Of a DNA stretch of 64,000 nucleotides, positions 27,296-43,745 are shown in pieces. The position numbers and the translations under genes are program-made. How positions within the stretch are numbered: position 1 is the first letter of the stretch; each line of letters starts with the position of its first letter. Under the pieces are notes generated by a model. It did no database searches and was not told where the DNA came from. It saw only the letters and a program-made list of their open reading frames with translations. This DNA is from Armadillidium nasatum (lineage: Eukaryota; Arthropoda; Malacostraca; Isopoda; Armadillidiidae): assembly GCA_009176605.1 (NCBI GenBank), contig SEYY01000820.1, forward strand, positions 5,001 to 69,000. The letters are read 5' to 3'.

Positions 27296-28530
27296 TTTAA
27301 CACGAAAGACTTGGGTCAACTATCTTTGTTTTTAGGTATTGAATTTAAGTTTGAGAATAAATGTGTTAGTATAAGTAATTAAAATATATAGAAAAAATAT
27401 TAAGCAAATTTAAAATGGGTAATGTACCCCATAAGGCAATCCCATGTGATCCTAGTGTTAGTACACATAGGTATAATGATTCAAAATTGTTAACAGATGG
27501 TAAATTGTACAGATAAATTGTAGGTAGTTTAATTTATTTGATGAGTTGCACGACCTGATGTTTTTCTGTAAACTTTTTATCTCAATATATGAATAAACCG
27601 AAAAATGTACATTTACAAATTAGCCAAGCGTGTATTAAAATATTTAAAAGGTACTATCTATAAATTATGATTTGAAATTTTATAAATCAAATGAGCAGTT
27701 GAAATTATCGGTCATAGTGATTCAGATTGGGGGTCATCAGAAGACAGATTTAGTATTAGTGGTTATAGTTTTAGTTAAAGAAGACAGATTTAGTATTAGT
27801 GGTTATAGTTTTAGTTAAAGAAGACAGATTTAGTATTAGTGGTTATAGTTTTAGTTAAAGAAGACAGATTTAGTATTAGTGGTTATAGTTTTCAGTTAAA
27901 CAATAATGGAACTTTAATTGCATGGAAAAGCAAAAAGCAAAGGGTTGTTGCATCGTCAACATGTACAGCTGAATATATGACAATAACTTGCTGTATACAA
28001 GAGGCTAAATTATTAAGACAATTGTTATCTAAAATGCAGGGTTTTAACAAAGAAAATGTTATTGTGAATGTTGATAATCAAGGTGCTATTTCATTAGCTA
28101 AAAATCCTATACATCACCAAAGTCTAAACTATATATAGATATTAGGTATCATTTTATTAGGAATGAATTTCAAAATGGTATTGTAGATTTAAAGTATGTA
28201 AAGTCTGAAGATAATGTATCTGATACATTTACTAAACCTGTTTCAAAAAGTAGGAAGGAAAAAAAACAAAAAAAACAGAGGTATACTTTAATTAAGAGGG
28301 GATGTTACGGTTAACCTAAAGTATATGTAATATTAATACTGTATAAATATTTTCTCTGTTCCCATTTAATTAAGACTATGTTGCATTATGTGACATAACT
28401 TGTAGTCTCATTCTATCTATTATATCTCGTGTATTGTAGCACGAACTTGTACTATGTGATGTACATGTAAATAAAGGCCCAGGTAAGAGTACTTTTCTTT
28501 CTCCGTGTCCTCCCCTATGTAATATTATCA
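27296..28530 (+). mobile_element. Ty1/copia LTR retrotransposon fossil, 3' part
   Basis: Parts in order: end of reverse transcriptase (KDLGQLSLFLGIEF, SLIYLM, KRVLKYLKGT), RNase H (SWKSKKQ-like block, TAEYM, NVDNQGAISLAKNP, YHFIRNEF), a polypurine tract at about 28294-28302, and a putative 3' LTR from 28303 (tgttacgg) to about 28530 with an AATAAA-type signal near 28470. The 5' half including gag, protease and integrase is absent. It is a broken, truncated copy with several breaks and looks old. It sits in the spacer between the arms of the inverted duplication. Confidence 0.85.
27740..27899. repeat. 40-bp tandem repeat, four units
   Basis: Four nearly identical 40-bp units (gaagacagatttagtattag then tggttatagttttagttaaa) in direct tandem inside the copia fossil. 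Confidence 0.95.
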
Positions 28531-28799
28531 TTTATATTTATATTTCCGCCATCATGGTATATAATATGTAAAATATAAAATAATGAATTAAATTAAGATT
28601 GAACTGGGTCAGCATTGTCTTATTTATTTTTCATTTTAATTACTTTTTAATTTTATGCTGGTGGAATAAAAACTATTTAATTTTAATAATAAAAATAAAG
28701 AATGTAAGAATTACAGCCAATAAGTAAAAACTTATTTATTTGTTAATTCCCTTAATAGTTTAATTCTTTTATATAAGTTATTTAATGATATTTTTATTT

Positions 28800-29669
28800 T
28801 TATTCAGAATAATGTATAATCATGTGTTTTTTTAAGCTTGATTTCTCATTACACGCATAGCTACACTCACAACATTTAAATAACTTTACATTTCCATGAA
28901 TTAACAAATGCCTTTTTAAGTTCCTTTTATCGTTACATCCATAGTTGCACTTGGAACATTTAAATAACTTTATATTTTCATGATTTAACAAATGGATTTT
29001 TAAGTATCTTTTATCGTTACATCCATAAGAACAGTGAGAACATTTAAATAACTTTACTTTCCCATGAGTAAGAATGTGTCTTTTTAAGCTTTCTCTACGA
29101 TTGCATTCATAGGAACAGTGAGAACATTTAAATAACTTTACTTTCCCATGAGTAAGCATGTGTCTTTTTAAGATTGCTCTCTCATTACATTGATAGGTAC
29201 ACTCATGACATTTTAATAACTTTATATTTTCATGATTTAACAAATGGGTTTTTAAGTTATTTTTATAGTTACATTCATAGGAGCAATGAGAACATTTAAA
29301 TAACTTTACACTTCCATGTGTAAGCATGTGTCTTTTTAAGCTTCCTTTAAAATTGGATTCATAACTACACTCTGAACACTTAAACAATTTGACATTGCTG
29401 TGAATTAACAAATGCTGTTTTAACAAAAATTTAGAATTACATTCATAACTGCAATGGACACATTTAAAGTTCCTTTTTTCATGCGTCTTTAAATGGCTTT
29501 TCAACTTATCTTTGCTTTTAAAACTAAAATTACAAAATCTGCAAATCAGGTTTTCCAGATGACTCTCTTCAAGGCTTTGATCACGTGTTACTGACGATTG
29601 GGGTCTGCTTTTTGGAGTACTCTTCATTTTGGAACCTTTTTTTGCCTCACCAACATCGCCAAGTAGTGT
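28800..29669 (-). CDS. Copy C zinc-finger exon (nine C2H2 fingers, open)
   Basis: Last exon of the one copy that is open in every exon. After gttttgtgcag it reads TLLGDVGEAKKGSKMKSTPK, the VTRDQSLEESHLENLICRFC spacer, then nine fingers with C-x2-C-x12-H-x3-H spacing, ending KKHMIIHYSE and TAA at 28802-28800. Finger 1 (CRFCNFSFKSKDKLKSHLKTH) is of ordinary form; fingers 2 to 9 have the C-S-Y-x-C/S-N form. Linkers are NVKLF, SVKLF, NIKLF or KVKLF, not TGEKPF. Helix positions -1, 2, 3 and 6 vary from finger to finger (for example F-G-S-R, E-A-I-R, D-R-Y-I), as expected for DNA contact residues. Likely a nuclear DNA-binding protein; the target is unknown. With exons 1 to 3 the predicted protein has 436 residues. 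Confidence 0.85.
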   Translation of the reverse strand, partial: TLLGDVGEAKKGSKMKSTPKSRPQSSVTRDQSLEESHLENLICRFCNFSFKSKDKLKSHLKTHEKRNFKCVHCSYECNSKFLLKQHLLIHSNVKLFKCSECSYESNFKGSLKRHMLTHGSVKLFKCSHCSYECNYKNNLKTHLLNHENIKLLKCHECTYQCNERAILKRHMLTHGKVKLFKCSHCSYECNRRESLKRHILTHGKVKLFKCSHCSYGCNDKRYLKIHLLNHENIKLFKCSKCNYGCNDKRNLKRHLLIHGNVKLFKCCECSYACNEKSSLKKHMIIHYSE

Positions 29670-29915
29670 CTGCACAAAACAAAACAAAAATTATATGTAT
29701 TCAGCATAAATTTTATGTGCATTACAAAAATCCTTATTAAAAGTGAAATATTATTTGAAAAATTTCTTTTAATGTTAAATTTTTTTTTAACATTTCACAT
29801 ATAGTGAAATGCAATTTTACGTGTGCAACTCTCCACTTATTATTTTAAATCTAAAATTATTATTATTGTGTAGATGGCAGAACTGATAAAAGGGAGAACG
29901 TTCCGAGAAATGTGA
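29670..29915 (-). other. Copy C intron 3, part conserved with copy B
   Basis: Aligns in reverse with 20235-20476, including tctgccatctacacaat and gaatacatataattt just before the acceptor. Upstream (above 29915) the match with copy B stops at an insertion boundary. Confidence 0.75.
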
Positions 29916-30480
29916 GACCTCTGCATAAGGTTGGTGTGGACAATGCGGAGACGTGCGAGGACGACCTCCTGTTGACGGTTGCGCCTGAGAGAGGATGAAC
30001 CATTCGCCAATGATAGGTTTTATGTACCCTCACCTTATCCACAATCTGATCACTCGTCTAACACTCCTGCCAGAACGACTGCAACATGAAACGTAAATAT
30101 GCAAGAATGACAATGACAGAGGGCGCCCTGTCGAGGCTGCTCCAACTGTCCGGGCACTGGGATGTCGAGGGCTTACCGTACGAGGTAACGCTGGGAATTG
30201 GCAGAGGCCGTCTAGGCGATGGGGAGGAATTCCTGGAGTCAATGTTCTGAGGAAGTTCCAAAACCCACGGGCCAACAATCATTGCAGGGTTTTACCAAAA
30301 AGTATCCACAAAGTTCCGAAGCAAATTAATAGAATCCATATTTGTTTTAACGTTATATGGTCCCCCCTTCATGAGTGTCGAACTCGTGAGATTTGAACCC
30401 ATGGGACAGCGCTGGGCGGCGAGCATTCTCTTATTAAAGAAATTCCAGAGGAGCTAGGGAAAAAGAACCAAATCTGATGC
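29916..30480. other. GC-richer insert of unknown type
   Basis: Base composition is markedly richer in G+C than the surrounding intron. A 54-codon + frame (30087-30251, MKRKYARMTMTEGALSRLLQ...) has no relative I know. Near 30350-30440 the minus strand reads gggttcaaatctcac, which fits a Pol III B box, so a tRNA-derived SINE could be present there, but no A box at the right distance is convincing. Absent from the copy B arm. Confidence 0.35.
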
Positions 30481-31043
<563 letters not shown>

Positions 31044-31279
31044 TAGAGGTGGACCGGATAGTAATTTTTTACTATCCGCGGATGTGGATGCGGTTGCGGA
31101 TATTCAATTGCGGGTATCCGCAGATGCGGATAGTTTAATTTTTTAAGAGTGTTTGCCATAGATTCTTGGAATTTTAAATATAATATCCAGAATCTATGTT
31201 ACCAGGGTGTGGGACGGGGACCCAACTATTGAACACCCCACCAACCTCTTTTCCCAACTCCCACCCATTTGGAAAAAGT

Positions 31280-31300
31280 TTATATATATATATATATATA
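31280..31300. repeat. Short (AT)n at nested insertion edge
   Basis: About 20 bp of AT directly before the inner element. The partner tract at 33125-33257 flanks its other side. Confidence 0.85.
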
Positions 31301-33258
<1,958 letters not shown>

Positions 33259-33283
33259 CCAGTAATTCAGTATTACCTTCACA

Positions 33284-34616
33284 CTTCACAGTTTCACATA
33301 TTCCATTTGAAGTTAATAATTGGTAAGTTATTTTTTAGAAATAAAAGCTTTTGGGCTCTTTCAGGTGAAAGTTTGGTTCGCTTTTCGTCGCAAATGAAGC
33401 CTGATCCACGGAAAAGACGCTCACTAGCAACACTAGTTGAAGGACATGCTAAATAAGTCCTTACCAGCTCAGCAAGAAAAGGGAAACTTTTGCAATTATC
33501 TCTTCCACCAAACCAGTTGGTCTTTATCTGCCTCCAAACGTGGGAGTTTCAGATAATTTTCAATAATCGATATTGTATCTTTTGACACTTCTGACTGTGA
33601 TTCTTCATCGCTGCTGGAAGCTAGAAGATCTTTCATTGATTTAGCAATGCTTAAGCTAACAGATTTTGTTTCTTTTGTATCTGAGAGCTTTTGCTTTTTC
33701 TTGAAAGGCGTTATTTTAGCTGTTTCTATCATCTCATCGCATAAGCATTCTAATTTGATTTTAACATTCTGAGAAACAAGTGGTTTAAAAAATTTTGTTT
33801 TGTACCTAGGATCTAAAAAGGTTGCAATTGTATAAGCATCATCATTTTCCAGGTTTTCAAATCTGTCATTCATCTCCTTCATTATTGTTTCAGTCATCTT
33901 TAAAACTCCCTTAGACTTAATAACATTTGTTAACACAACTTTCAATGTTGAAACAAGTGGTATCACATCTGACAAACATGATTCAGCTGAACTTGTTAAT
34001 TCAATGCAAGGACTTAGTTAATTTGTTAATTCTTCAAAAGGCTTAAGGATATTAATACAATTATTTAAAAAGTCATTTTCGTCAGCTGTTAGAGGCTTTA
34101 TTTTTGTGCTGCTTGAAGCATAAAGGCAAATGGCCTCATTAATTTCGCTCATCCAGAATATCAAACATAATAATGCATATGCAAACTACTATTCCAGCGT
34201 GTTTGAATATCTTGCATGACAGAAAGTGGACGAACATTTAATCTTGTTTGTATTTTCTTCAGCTCATTTTGGGCTACAACGGAGTGATTGAAATGCGTAG
34301 CAATTAACCTACATTTGGTTATTAAATCAGATACACATTTTTGACTCATAATTTAATTTTTAACTACTATCTGAGTTTGGTGTGCAAAGCAATCTACATT
34401 TTTCACTCTTGTCAGAGAAAGTGCTTTTTTTATATTTGTGTCCGAATCCCTGACTACGCAGTGCACTTCATTTAATGAAATCTTCCATTTTGTCAGCATC
34501 TTTTCAAATACAGTTTCAAGATAGTCGCCTGTATGGCGCTCAGAAAGAGGTTCTGCATTCAATACAAAGTTTTGCCTTTGAAAGTTTTTATCGATTGCAT
34601 GATACGTAATTTTTTA
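33284..34616 (-). pseudogene. hAT transposase of the outer element, broken
   Basis: In order on the minus strand: YHAIDKNFQRQNFVLNAEPL and HTGDYLETVFEKMLTKW, VVRDSDTNIKKALSL and DCFAHQTQIVV (34562-34353), KCRLIATHFNHSVVAQNELK and QDIQTRWNSSLHM (34349-34161), DDAYTIATFLDPRYKTKFF (33975-33496) and the C-terminal dimerisation block LACPSTSVASERLF followed by KRTKLSPERAQKLLFLK (near 33300-33450). These are successive conserved blocks of hAT transposases (RNase H-like core with T-R-W-N-S, L-D-P-R-Y-K, and hATC). At least three frame breaks separate them. The N-terminal BED part is absent from this strand. Confidence 0.85.
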
Positions 34617-34692
34617 CTATCCGCGGATGTGGATGCGGTTGCGGATATCCAATTGCGGATATTGGAAAAATGATGCGGATATCCGGTCCACC

Positions 34693-36412
<1,720 letters not shown>

Positions 36413-36929
36413 TATCATCTCTCTCTTTCTCTAAGGTTAGAGAGAGAAGAAATTGCTTGCATGGCGCAAGTATCATCTCTCTCTTTCTCTAAGGTTAGAG
36501 AGAGAAGAAATTGCTTGCATGGCGCAAGTGATCTCTCTCTCTTTCTCTAAGGTTAGAGAGAGAAGAAATTGCTTGCATGGCGCAAGTGATCTCTCTCTCT
36601 TTCTCTAAGGTTAGAGAGAGAAGAAATTGCTTGCATGGCGCAAGTGATCTCTCTCTCTTTCTCTAAGGTTAGAGAGAGAAGAAATTGCTTGCATGGCGCA
36701 AGTGATCTCTCTCTCTTTCTCTAAGGTTAGAGAGAGAAGAAATTGCTTGCATGGCGCAAGTGATCTCTCTCTCTTTCTCTAAGGTTAGAGAGAGAAGAAA
36801 TTGCTTGCATGGCGCAAGTGATCTCTCTCTCTTTCTCTAAGGTTAGAGAGAGAAGAAATTGCTTGCATGGCGCAAGTGATCTCTCTCTCTCTTTCTCTAA
36901 GGTTAGAGAGAGAAGATATGCTTGCATGG
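36413..36929. repeat. 58-bp minisatellite, about 8.9 units
   Basis: Tandem units of 58 bp built from ctctctctctttctctaagg, ttagagagagaagaaattgc and ttgcatggcgcaagtgat. Central units are identical to each other; the first and last carry small changes. Each unit has facing CTCTCT and AGAGAG blocks that could pair, and a short cttgc...gcaag inverted pair. Only in the right arm. The open frames across it (for example RERRNCLHGA repeated) follow from the repeat and are not taken as a gene. Confidence 0.97.
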
Positions 36930-37260
36930 TAAAAGCAGTAATAAATCAGACTACTAGCATAGGTGTGATGGTTCAATTCCCACAGAGAAACTCTATAATG
37001 TATTTTTTGATAATGGTCAAAAGTATCTAAATAGGAAGAAGAGGAAGTAGAGATATAATAATAATAAATATATGGAGAGGGCATTTTCGATAGGATATAT
37101 TTAGTAAAATTCTATCAAAACATATTAGTAGCAAGAGACTAAGGAATTTTATGTGGATGAAATCTTTGTGAGGGATAGATTAAAAACAATTGGAGGTACT
37201 GGCAAACAGGAATTCACTCATTAATTTCCAAGAATTACAGTTATATTAAGAAATAAATCA
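36930..37260. other. Non-coding remainder of copy C intron 3
   Basis: No ORF, no element end and no match to copy B seen. Confidence 0.5.
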
Positions 37261-37262
37261 AA

Positions 37263-37305
<43 letters not shown>
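37261..37305. repeat. (AAT)n microsatellite
   Basis: Short trinucleotide tract just downstream of copy C exon 3. Confidence 0.9.
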
Positions 37306-37308
<3 letters not shown>

Positions 37309-37318
37309 CAAACTTTAC

Positions 37319-37480
37319 TTTTAATTCAATATCAGTCAACTTCTTGAGAAGAACTGAAGGAGACTTTGACATTAAAATTTTTGCGAAGAATCTCTCTTCA
37401 TCTGATTCAAATTGTGCCTCTGAACCTCCATCATTTACTTTATTCAACAATGATGAAACATTTTTTAGGGTCACAAATTT
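37319..37480 (-). CDS. Copy C exon 3 (54 codons, open)
   Basis: Bounded by an aattttcag acceptor (before 37480) and a gtaaag donor after 37319; 162 nt with phase 0 ends. It reads KFVTLKNVSSLLNKVNDGG, SEAQFESDEERFFAKILMSK and SPSVLLKKLTDIELK. The same module is open in copy A and broken in B and D. Function unknown; it is family-specific. Confidence 0.8.
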
Positions 37481-37500
37481 CTGAAAATTAAATTGACTCA

Positions 37501-37501
<1 letters not shown>

Positions 37502-37567
<66 letters not shown>
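37502..37567. repeat. (AAT)n microsatellite in copy C intron 2
   Basis: About 66 bp of TAA trinucleotides beside the exon 3 acceptor. The same intron in copy D has a (TTA)n tract at 43559-43621, and B has a short one at 18385-18410. Confidence 0.95.
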
Positions 37568-37569
<2 letters not shown>

Positions 37570-37635
37570 GTTTTAAATTCAATTAATAACCTGTTTATAA
37601 AATAATTAAAAAATAACAAATTTGAATTGCCAAAC

Positions 37636-37836
37636 CTTTAAGTTCTGAGAACAAAATTTCTTCTCAACCATCATCTGATTTTCGGATTTTATGACATCAT
37701 TGTTAACCAATTCTTCATCAAATATGGATTCCTTCTCTGATTTTCTCAACTCTGATTTTATTAATGACTTTTCATCTAATTCTTCATTTTTAATACATTC
37801 AGCTAGCGCGAAACTCGCTTCATTGCTGGGAAAGAT
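37636..37836 (-). CDS. Copy C exon 2 (acidic, 67 codons, open)
   Basis: From tttttag-type acceptor (before 37836) to gtttgg donor after 37636; 201 nt, phase 0. Reads IFPSNEASFALAECIKNEEL, DEKSLIKSELRKSEKESIF, DEELVNNDVIKSENQMMVEK and KFCSQNLK. Rich in Glu/Asp with I-K-x-E motifs at IKNEE, IKSEL and IKSEN (SUMO-site-like; inference). It differs from B mainly near SFALAEC and at isolated codons. Confidence 0.8.
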
Positions 37837-40029
<2,193 letters not shown>

Positions 40030-40035
40030 CTTCAC

Positions 40036-40142
40036 CTGATAATTTTGTTGATAAGAGTCATATTCCAAGTCTAACTCTTCTACTTTTACTTCAGTTTTGC
40101 ATTCAAAATCCATTTTAATATTTATTTTAATAAAAATATTTT
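40036..40142 (-). CDS. Copy C exon 1 (first coding exon)
   Basis: From a ttctcag acceptor (before 40142) to a gtgaag donor after 40036. The first ATG at 40113 gives [20 protein letters not shown] and QQNYQ, 26 codons ending in phase 0. This start is chosen because the short upstream part has no in-frame alternative and because copy B keeps the same ATG. A 5' untranslated exon upstream (above 40145) is implied by the acceptor but not located. Confidence 0.75.
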
Positions 40143-40299
40143 CTGAGAACAGAAAAAGAAAAAAAAAATAGTAAGGACACCTCTCAAAAATCTCACTAAT
40201 TTAGATTTAAAATTAAAACTACACACAGCTTTTCATTTGATTAGACTATGGTCATATATACTGTATGAAGAGTAGCTGTAATAACTAACCTATCATTCC

Positions 40300-41100
40300 C
40301 ACAAATTGGCTTAGCAATGATATGATGCAAAGATTATCCATATGCCTATCCAATCTTTTCTTTAATGTTAAATTTTCTGTGGCAAACCATTACAAAAATA
40401 AACTATACAGAATAGGTAGTTTTAAATTTTTTTACTGTGAACTCTCATTTCTCTTCCATATTCTACTATGCATTTATTGATTTCAATATTTTTAAAAATT
40501 GTAAATATTTTGTAAACTTGTAACATATCACATCCAAGAAATCACCTTTCTACAGAAAACATTCCTAACTCCTTCAGCCTCTCCTCATAACTCTTGCTCT
40601 CAATGCCAGAAATCATTCTTGGGGCACTATGTTACTCTCTTTCCATTATAAAAATATATTTTCTTAAATGAGGGCTTAAAAATGGGTTGAATACTATAAT
40701 ACTGATCTAACATACCTATTACATTGTTTACTTATAATTTTCTTATTTTTGTAATCAACATGGTGATTTATTAAATTTTTATACCTAAAATCTTATTTAA
40801 AAAAAAAATTAATTCATTACTTTTAAGTGATGATTAGCCACTTTCAAATAAATACTAATAATCATACCCAAATATTGTTCATGATTCACAGACTCGAGCC
40901 ATCCTCTATTCATATTGTAATTGGAATCTTTATTCAAGTAAATTACATGATTAGCATTACACTTTTCACTATTACTCAAAATTCATTTGTCACTTATCCA
41001 CCCATCCAAGAAGTCTATCTAGATTATTCTTAGGCTTAATTAATCTATCATTACTTCTAACAGACAAAGCCACTTGGTATCATCTGCAAACTTGGAAACC
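40300..41100 (-). mobile_element. LINE family L 3' fragment in right arm
   Basis: Reverse partner of 15561-16330 in the left arm (cttggtatcatctgcaaac at 41078-41096 is the RT A-D-D region). Shared position shows that it predates the duplication. Many stops and indels. Confidence 0.75.
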
Positions 41101-41249
41101 TTAAATTTCATTCATGAAATTCTGAAATGCATTGCACATATTATATTTAAACATATTCTTTGACTGTGTTTCATTTTTATAAAATATTTGAATACCAGGT
41201 TGCCATATCTGTCATTATTCCATTTTTTACTTTCTGCATTTTTTTTAGT

Positions 41250-41400
41250 CAAGAGACACTGCTTACCAGGTAAGACCTATTAACCGACTGAAGGCATACA
41301 TTAAACCTTCAAATCAAGGTTAGGTTAAATCAAAAGTTTGTTACGTCTAACAAAATATTTCAACTTGACCTAACCATGATTTGAAGGGTAAATCCACAAT
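41250..41400. mobile_element. Hairpin MITE-like element, right-arm copy (main part)
   Basis: Matches 15131-15305 in reverse, from tcaagagacactg to gggtaaatccacaa. The remaining piece continues at 41781 after the Merlin insertion. Confidence 0.7.
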
Positions 41401-41780
41401 GGCACAAGTTTGTTTGAGGGAACTCTCTCTGAAACTCTAAAAATTGGAAAAAATGGGAAATACCCAAAATCGTCGACAGGAAAAGTAGTTGACAATATCA
41501 TGGGTTGGGAGGTATGGGGGGAAGAGCCCCCCCCATAGACAAATGCTTGGTATAACACCAAATTTAAGTTTGTTAGTTCATCAATTGTTATACAAAACCA
41601 TTTTTTTAAACATCTTACTGTCAACCACAGTAAAAACTTTGTGGATCCTCAAACTGGAGCTTACACCCAAAACACAGAGGCTACATGGAGTGTACTTAAA
41701 TACAAAAATTAAATATATATATATATATTTTTCATTTAATTTTGAGCGCTGAAAAAAGTTCCCTCAAGTAAACTTGAACC
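41401..41780 (+). mobile_element. Merlin-type DNA transposon remnant, 380 bp, with 8-bp target duplication
   Basis: Absent from the left arm, which gives the exact empty site. Target duplications are tccacaat (41393-41400) and tccacaac (41781-41788). Ends are inverted: caagtttgtttgagggaac (41405-41423) and gttccctcaagtaaacttg (41758-41777), two mismatches. Inside, the + strand at about 41624-41711 reads NHSKNFVDPQTGAY then TQNTEATWSVLK, matching the conserved H-x3-F-V-x-P-x-T-G-x-x-T-x-x-x-E-x-x-W block that holds the last catalytic Glu of Merlin/IS1595-type (ISXO2-like) transposases. Merlin elements make 8-9-bp target duplications. Most of the transposase is deleted, so the copy is non-autonomous. 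Confidence 0.85.
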
Positions 41781-41788
41781 TCCACAAC

Positions 41789-41860
41789 TACAGCCAGCTT
41801 ACAGAAATAATATGACTAACTCTGTCTCTTAACAAAAAAATAAAAAAATTTAAAAAAAAT

Positions 41861-41892
<32 letters not shown>

Positions 41893-42401
41893 TAAGAACA
41901 AATATGGAAATCAAAGAACAATCCCTTCACCATTCGGAGTAAAGATTATTTTTTCTTATAAAGTTTTTTGCTTTTCCACACTTAAATATATGTACAAATC
42001 ATTTTAGCATATTTTGTCTTTATATTTTAAAAATAGGGAAAAATACTCATAGTCATAGGCTAAACTATTACCCTTATGTGCTTATATGACATTTTTTCCT
42101 TTTTTCAAAATCGAAAAATTCTAAACAAATTGAATGAGACATGATAACTGAAAAGTAAATTGATTACAACATGTGCATTCTGTTTCAAGTTCAATTTTCA
42201 TACAAGAGTACATTGATGAAACACAAACGAGACAGAATTAATAAGAAGCTATGCTCGACGAACATTAATCAAACCATTAATCTCCTACAAGTAACAAGCA
42301 AGTATATTTAGAAAACAAAATTTTATTATAAGGAAATCATAAGAACACTGCACTATGAAAATGTCCTAGCATGAACAGCCACTTTCAGATTTACTTGCCT
42401 C
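41789..42401. other. Right-arm flank and unique sequence to the gap
   Basis: 41789-42167 matches the left arm (14757-15140) in reverse, with an (AAT)n run at 41863-41890. Homology ends at about 42167, which is exactly where the left arm meets the 3' tail of the LINE at 14753. From 42168 to the gap nothing is recognised. Confidence 0.65.
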
Positions 42402-42501
42402 NNNNNNNNNNNNNNNNNNNNNNNNNNNNNNNNNNNNNNNNNNNNNNNNNNNNNNNNNNNNNNNNNNNNNNNNNNNNNNNNNNNNNNNNNNNNNNNNNNN
42501 N
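42402..42501. other. Assembly gap, 100 N
   Basis: Exactly 100 N beside an (AT)n tract; a scaffold join of unknown true length. The first exon of copy D could lie here. Confidence 0.98.

Positions 42502-42502
<1 letters not shown>

Positions 42503-42588
<86 letters not shown>
42503..42588. repeat. (AT)n microsatellite at gap edge
   Basis: About 86 bp of AT. The tract may have caused the assembly break. Confidence 0.95.
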
Positions 42589-42589
<1 letters not shown>

Positions 42590-43290
42590 CGAGTTTGAGA
42601 TTTCTATTTTGTACTAAGAGTTGAAATGCAAAGTTTGTGATGGGGATTTCCATTCCATAAAAACTAACAGAAAAAGTGGCACAAATATTTTGTTAATTCT
42701 ACAACCCTTGGTCACAATTTAAGTTACTTGTTAATTTTTTAAATAAGGAAACAAACTACTCTATGTTTGAGGCTGCTCCATTAGTTTATAAGAATAAATA
42801 TTTTAGCATAATGTAGTAATGTAATCTATCGATTATTTTCTATTATTATATTAACAAATATATTATTTTAATAATATAAAATCTTTTGACAAGAAATTTT
42901 TTTCACATTTTGCGATATCGTCACTTGTCTGTTCTTCAAACAGTTTTTTTAATAATCCATGATACAAGTCCTACAGGTCCTAAATTCTATTAACACTTTT
43001 TCCAAATTTCTTAGACTTCTTTCCCCTCTATGGGTTTCCTTTCTAATTTACTGACCAACTTTCTTTTTTCCAACACCTGATGATCTTGGAATGTTCTTAG
43101 GATTAATATTTACAATCCAACCCAGACTTTTTTAAATCAATGCTATCTTTCTATTAACCAGAGTAGAGTTGGTTTCTATTTGATTGTCTTCAAACTTGAT
43201 TACCTCCCTTCATGGATCTTTATCACACTTTGGCTTGATTTTGGTTGTATTACATCCCAGTAAGCTTAATCAAATTCTTTGTTATTTCAG
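42589..43290 (+). other. Copy D upstream intron
   Basis: No first exon found. From about 43090 the sequence matches the intron upstream of exon 2 in copies A and B (gattgtcttcaaacttgatt, cttcatggatctttatcaca). Confidence 0.6.
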
Positions 43291-43494
43291 ATCTTTTGTG
43301 ATAATGAATCAGACTTCACTTTAAAAACAGAAGACATTAAAATTGAAGAGATAGATGAAAATGTATCTATAAAGTCAGAGTTGACTGAATCAGAGAAGGA
43401 ATCCGTGTTAGACGAAGGACTGGTTAACAATGGTGTCATAAAATCCGAAAATGTGATGATGATTGAGGAGAAATCTTGTGGTCAGCACTCAAAG
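43291..43494 (+). CDS. Copy D exon 2 (acidic, 68 codons, open)
   Basis: From ttatttcag (ending 43290) to a gtatgt donor at 43495; 204 nt, phase 0. Reads IFCDNESDFTLKTEDIKIEE, IDENVSIKSELTESEKESVL, DEGLVNNGVIKSENVMM and IEEKSCGQHSK. It keeps the acidic character and the IKIEE, IKSEL and IKSEN motifs, though it is the most diverged copy. The donor consensus is good. Confidence 0.75.
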
Positions 43495-43557
43495 GTATGT
43501 TGATTCAAATGTTATTGATTATTAAGTTATAACAAGTTATTGAGTGGAAAACCTTTC

Positions 43558-43558
<1 letters not shown>

Positions 43559-43621
<63 letters not shown>
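43559..43621. repeat. (TTA)n microsatellite
   Basis: About 63 bp of TTA trinucleotides between copy D exon 2 and its exon 3 relic. Confidence 0.95.
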
Positions 43622-43624
<3 letters not shown>

Positions 43625-43653
43625 GGATAATAATAAGTCAACTTCATTTTTAG

Positions 43654-43745
43654 AAATTTATGACTTTGAAAAATGTTTCTTCATTATTGAAGAAAATAAA
43701 AAATTGAAAAGATTTTGAAAGATAATTTGAATCAGGTAAAAAAAA
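43654..43745 (+). pseudogene. Copy D exon 3 relic
   Basis: After tttttag it reads KFMTLKNVSSLLKKIKN and then a stop; the acidic second half is largely lost. Exon 2 can still join the finger exon in frame because both borders are phase 0. Confidence 0.75.

Noticed and set aside
36413-36929. CRISPR array
   Set aside because: The units are directly adjacent with no spacers, and the genome is eukaryotic.
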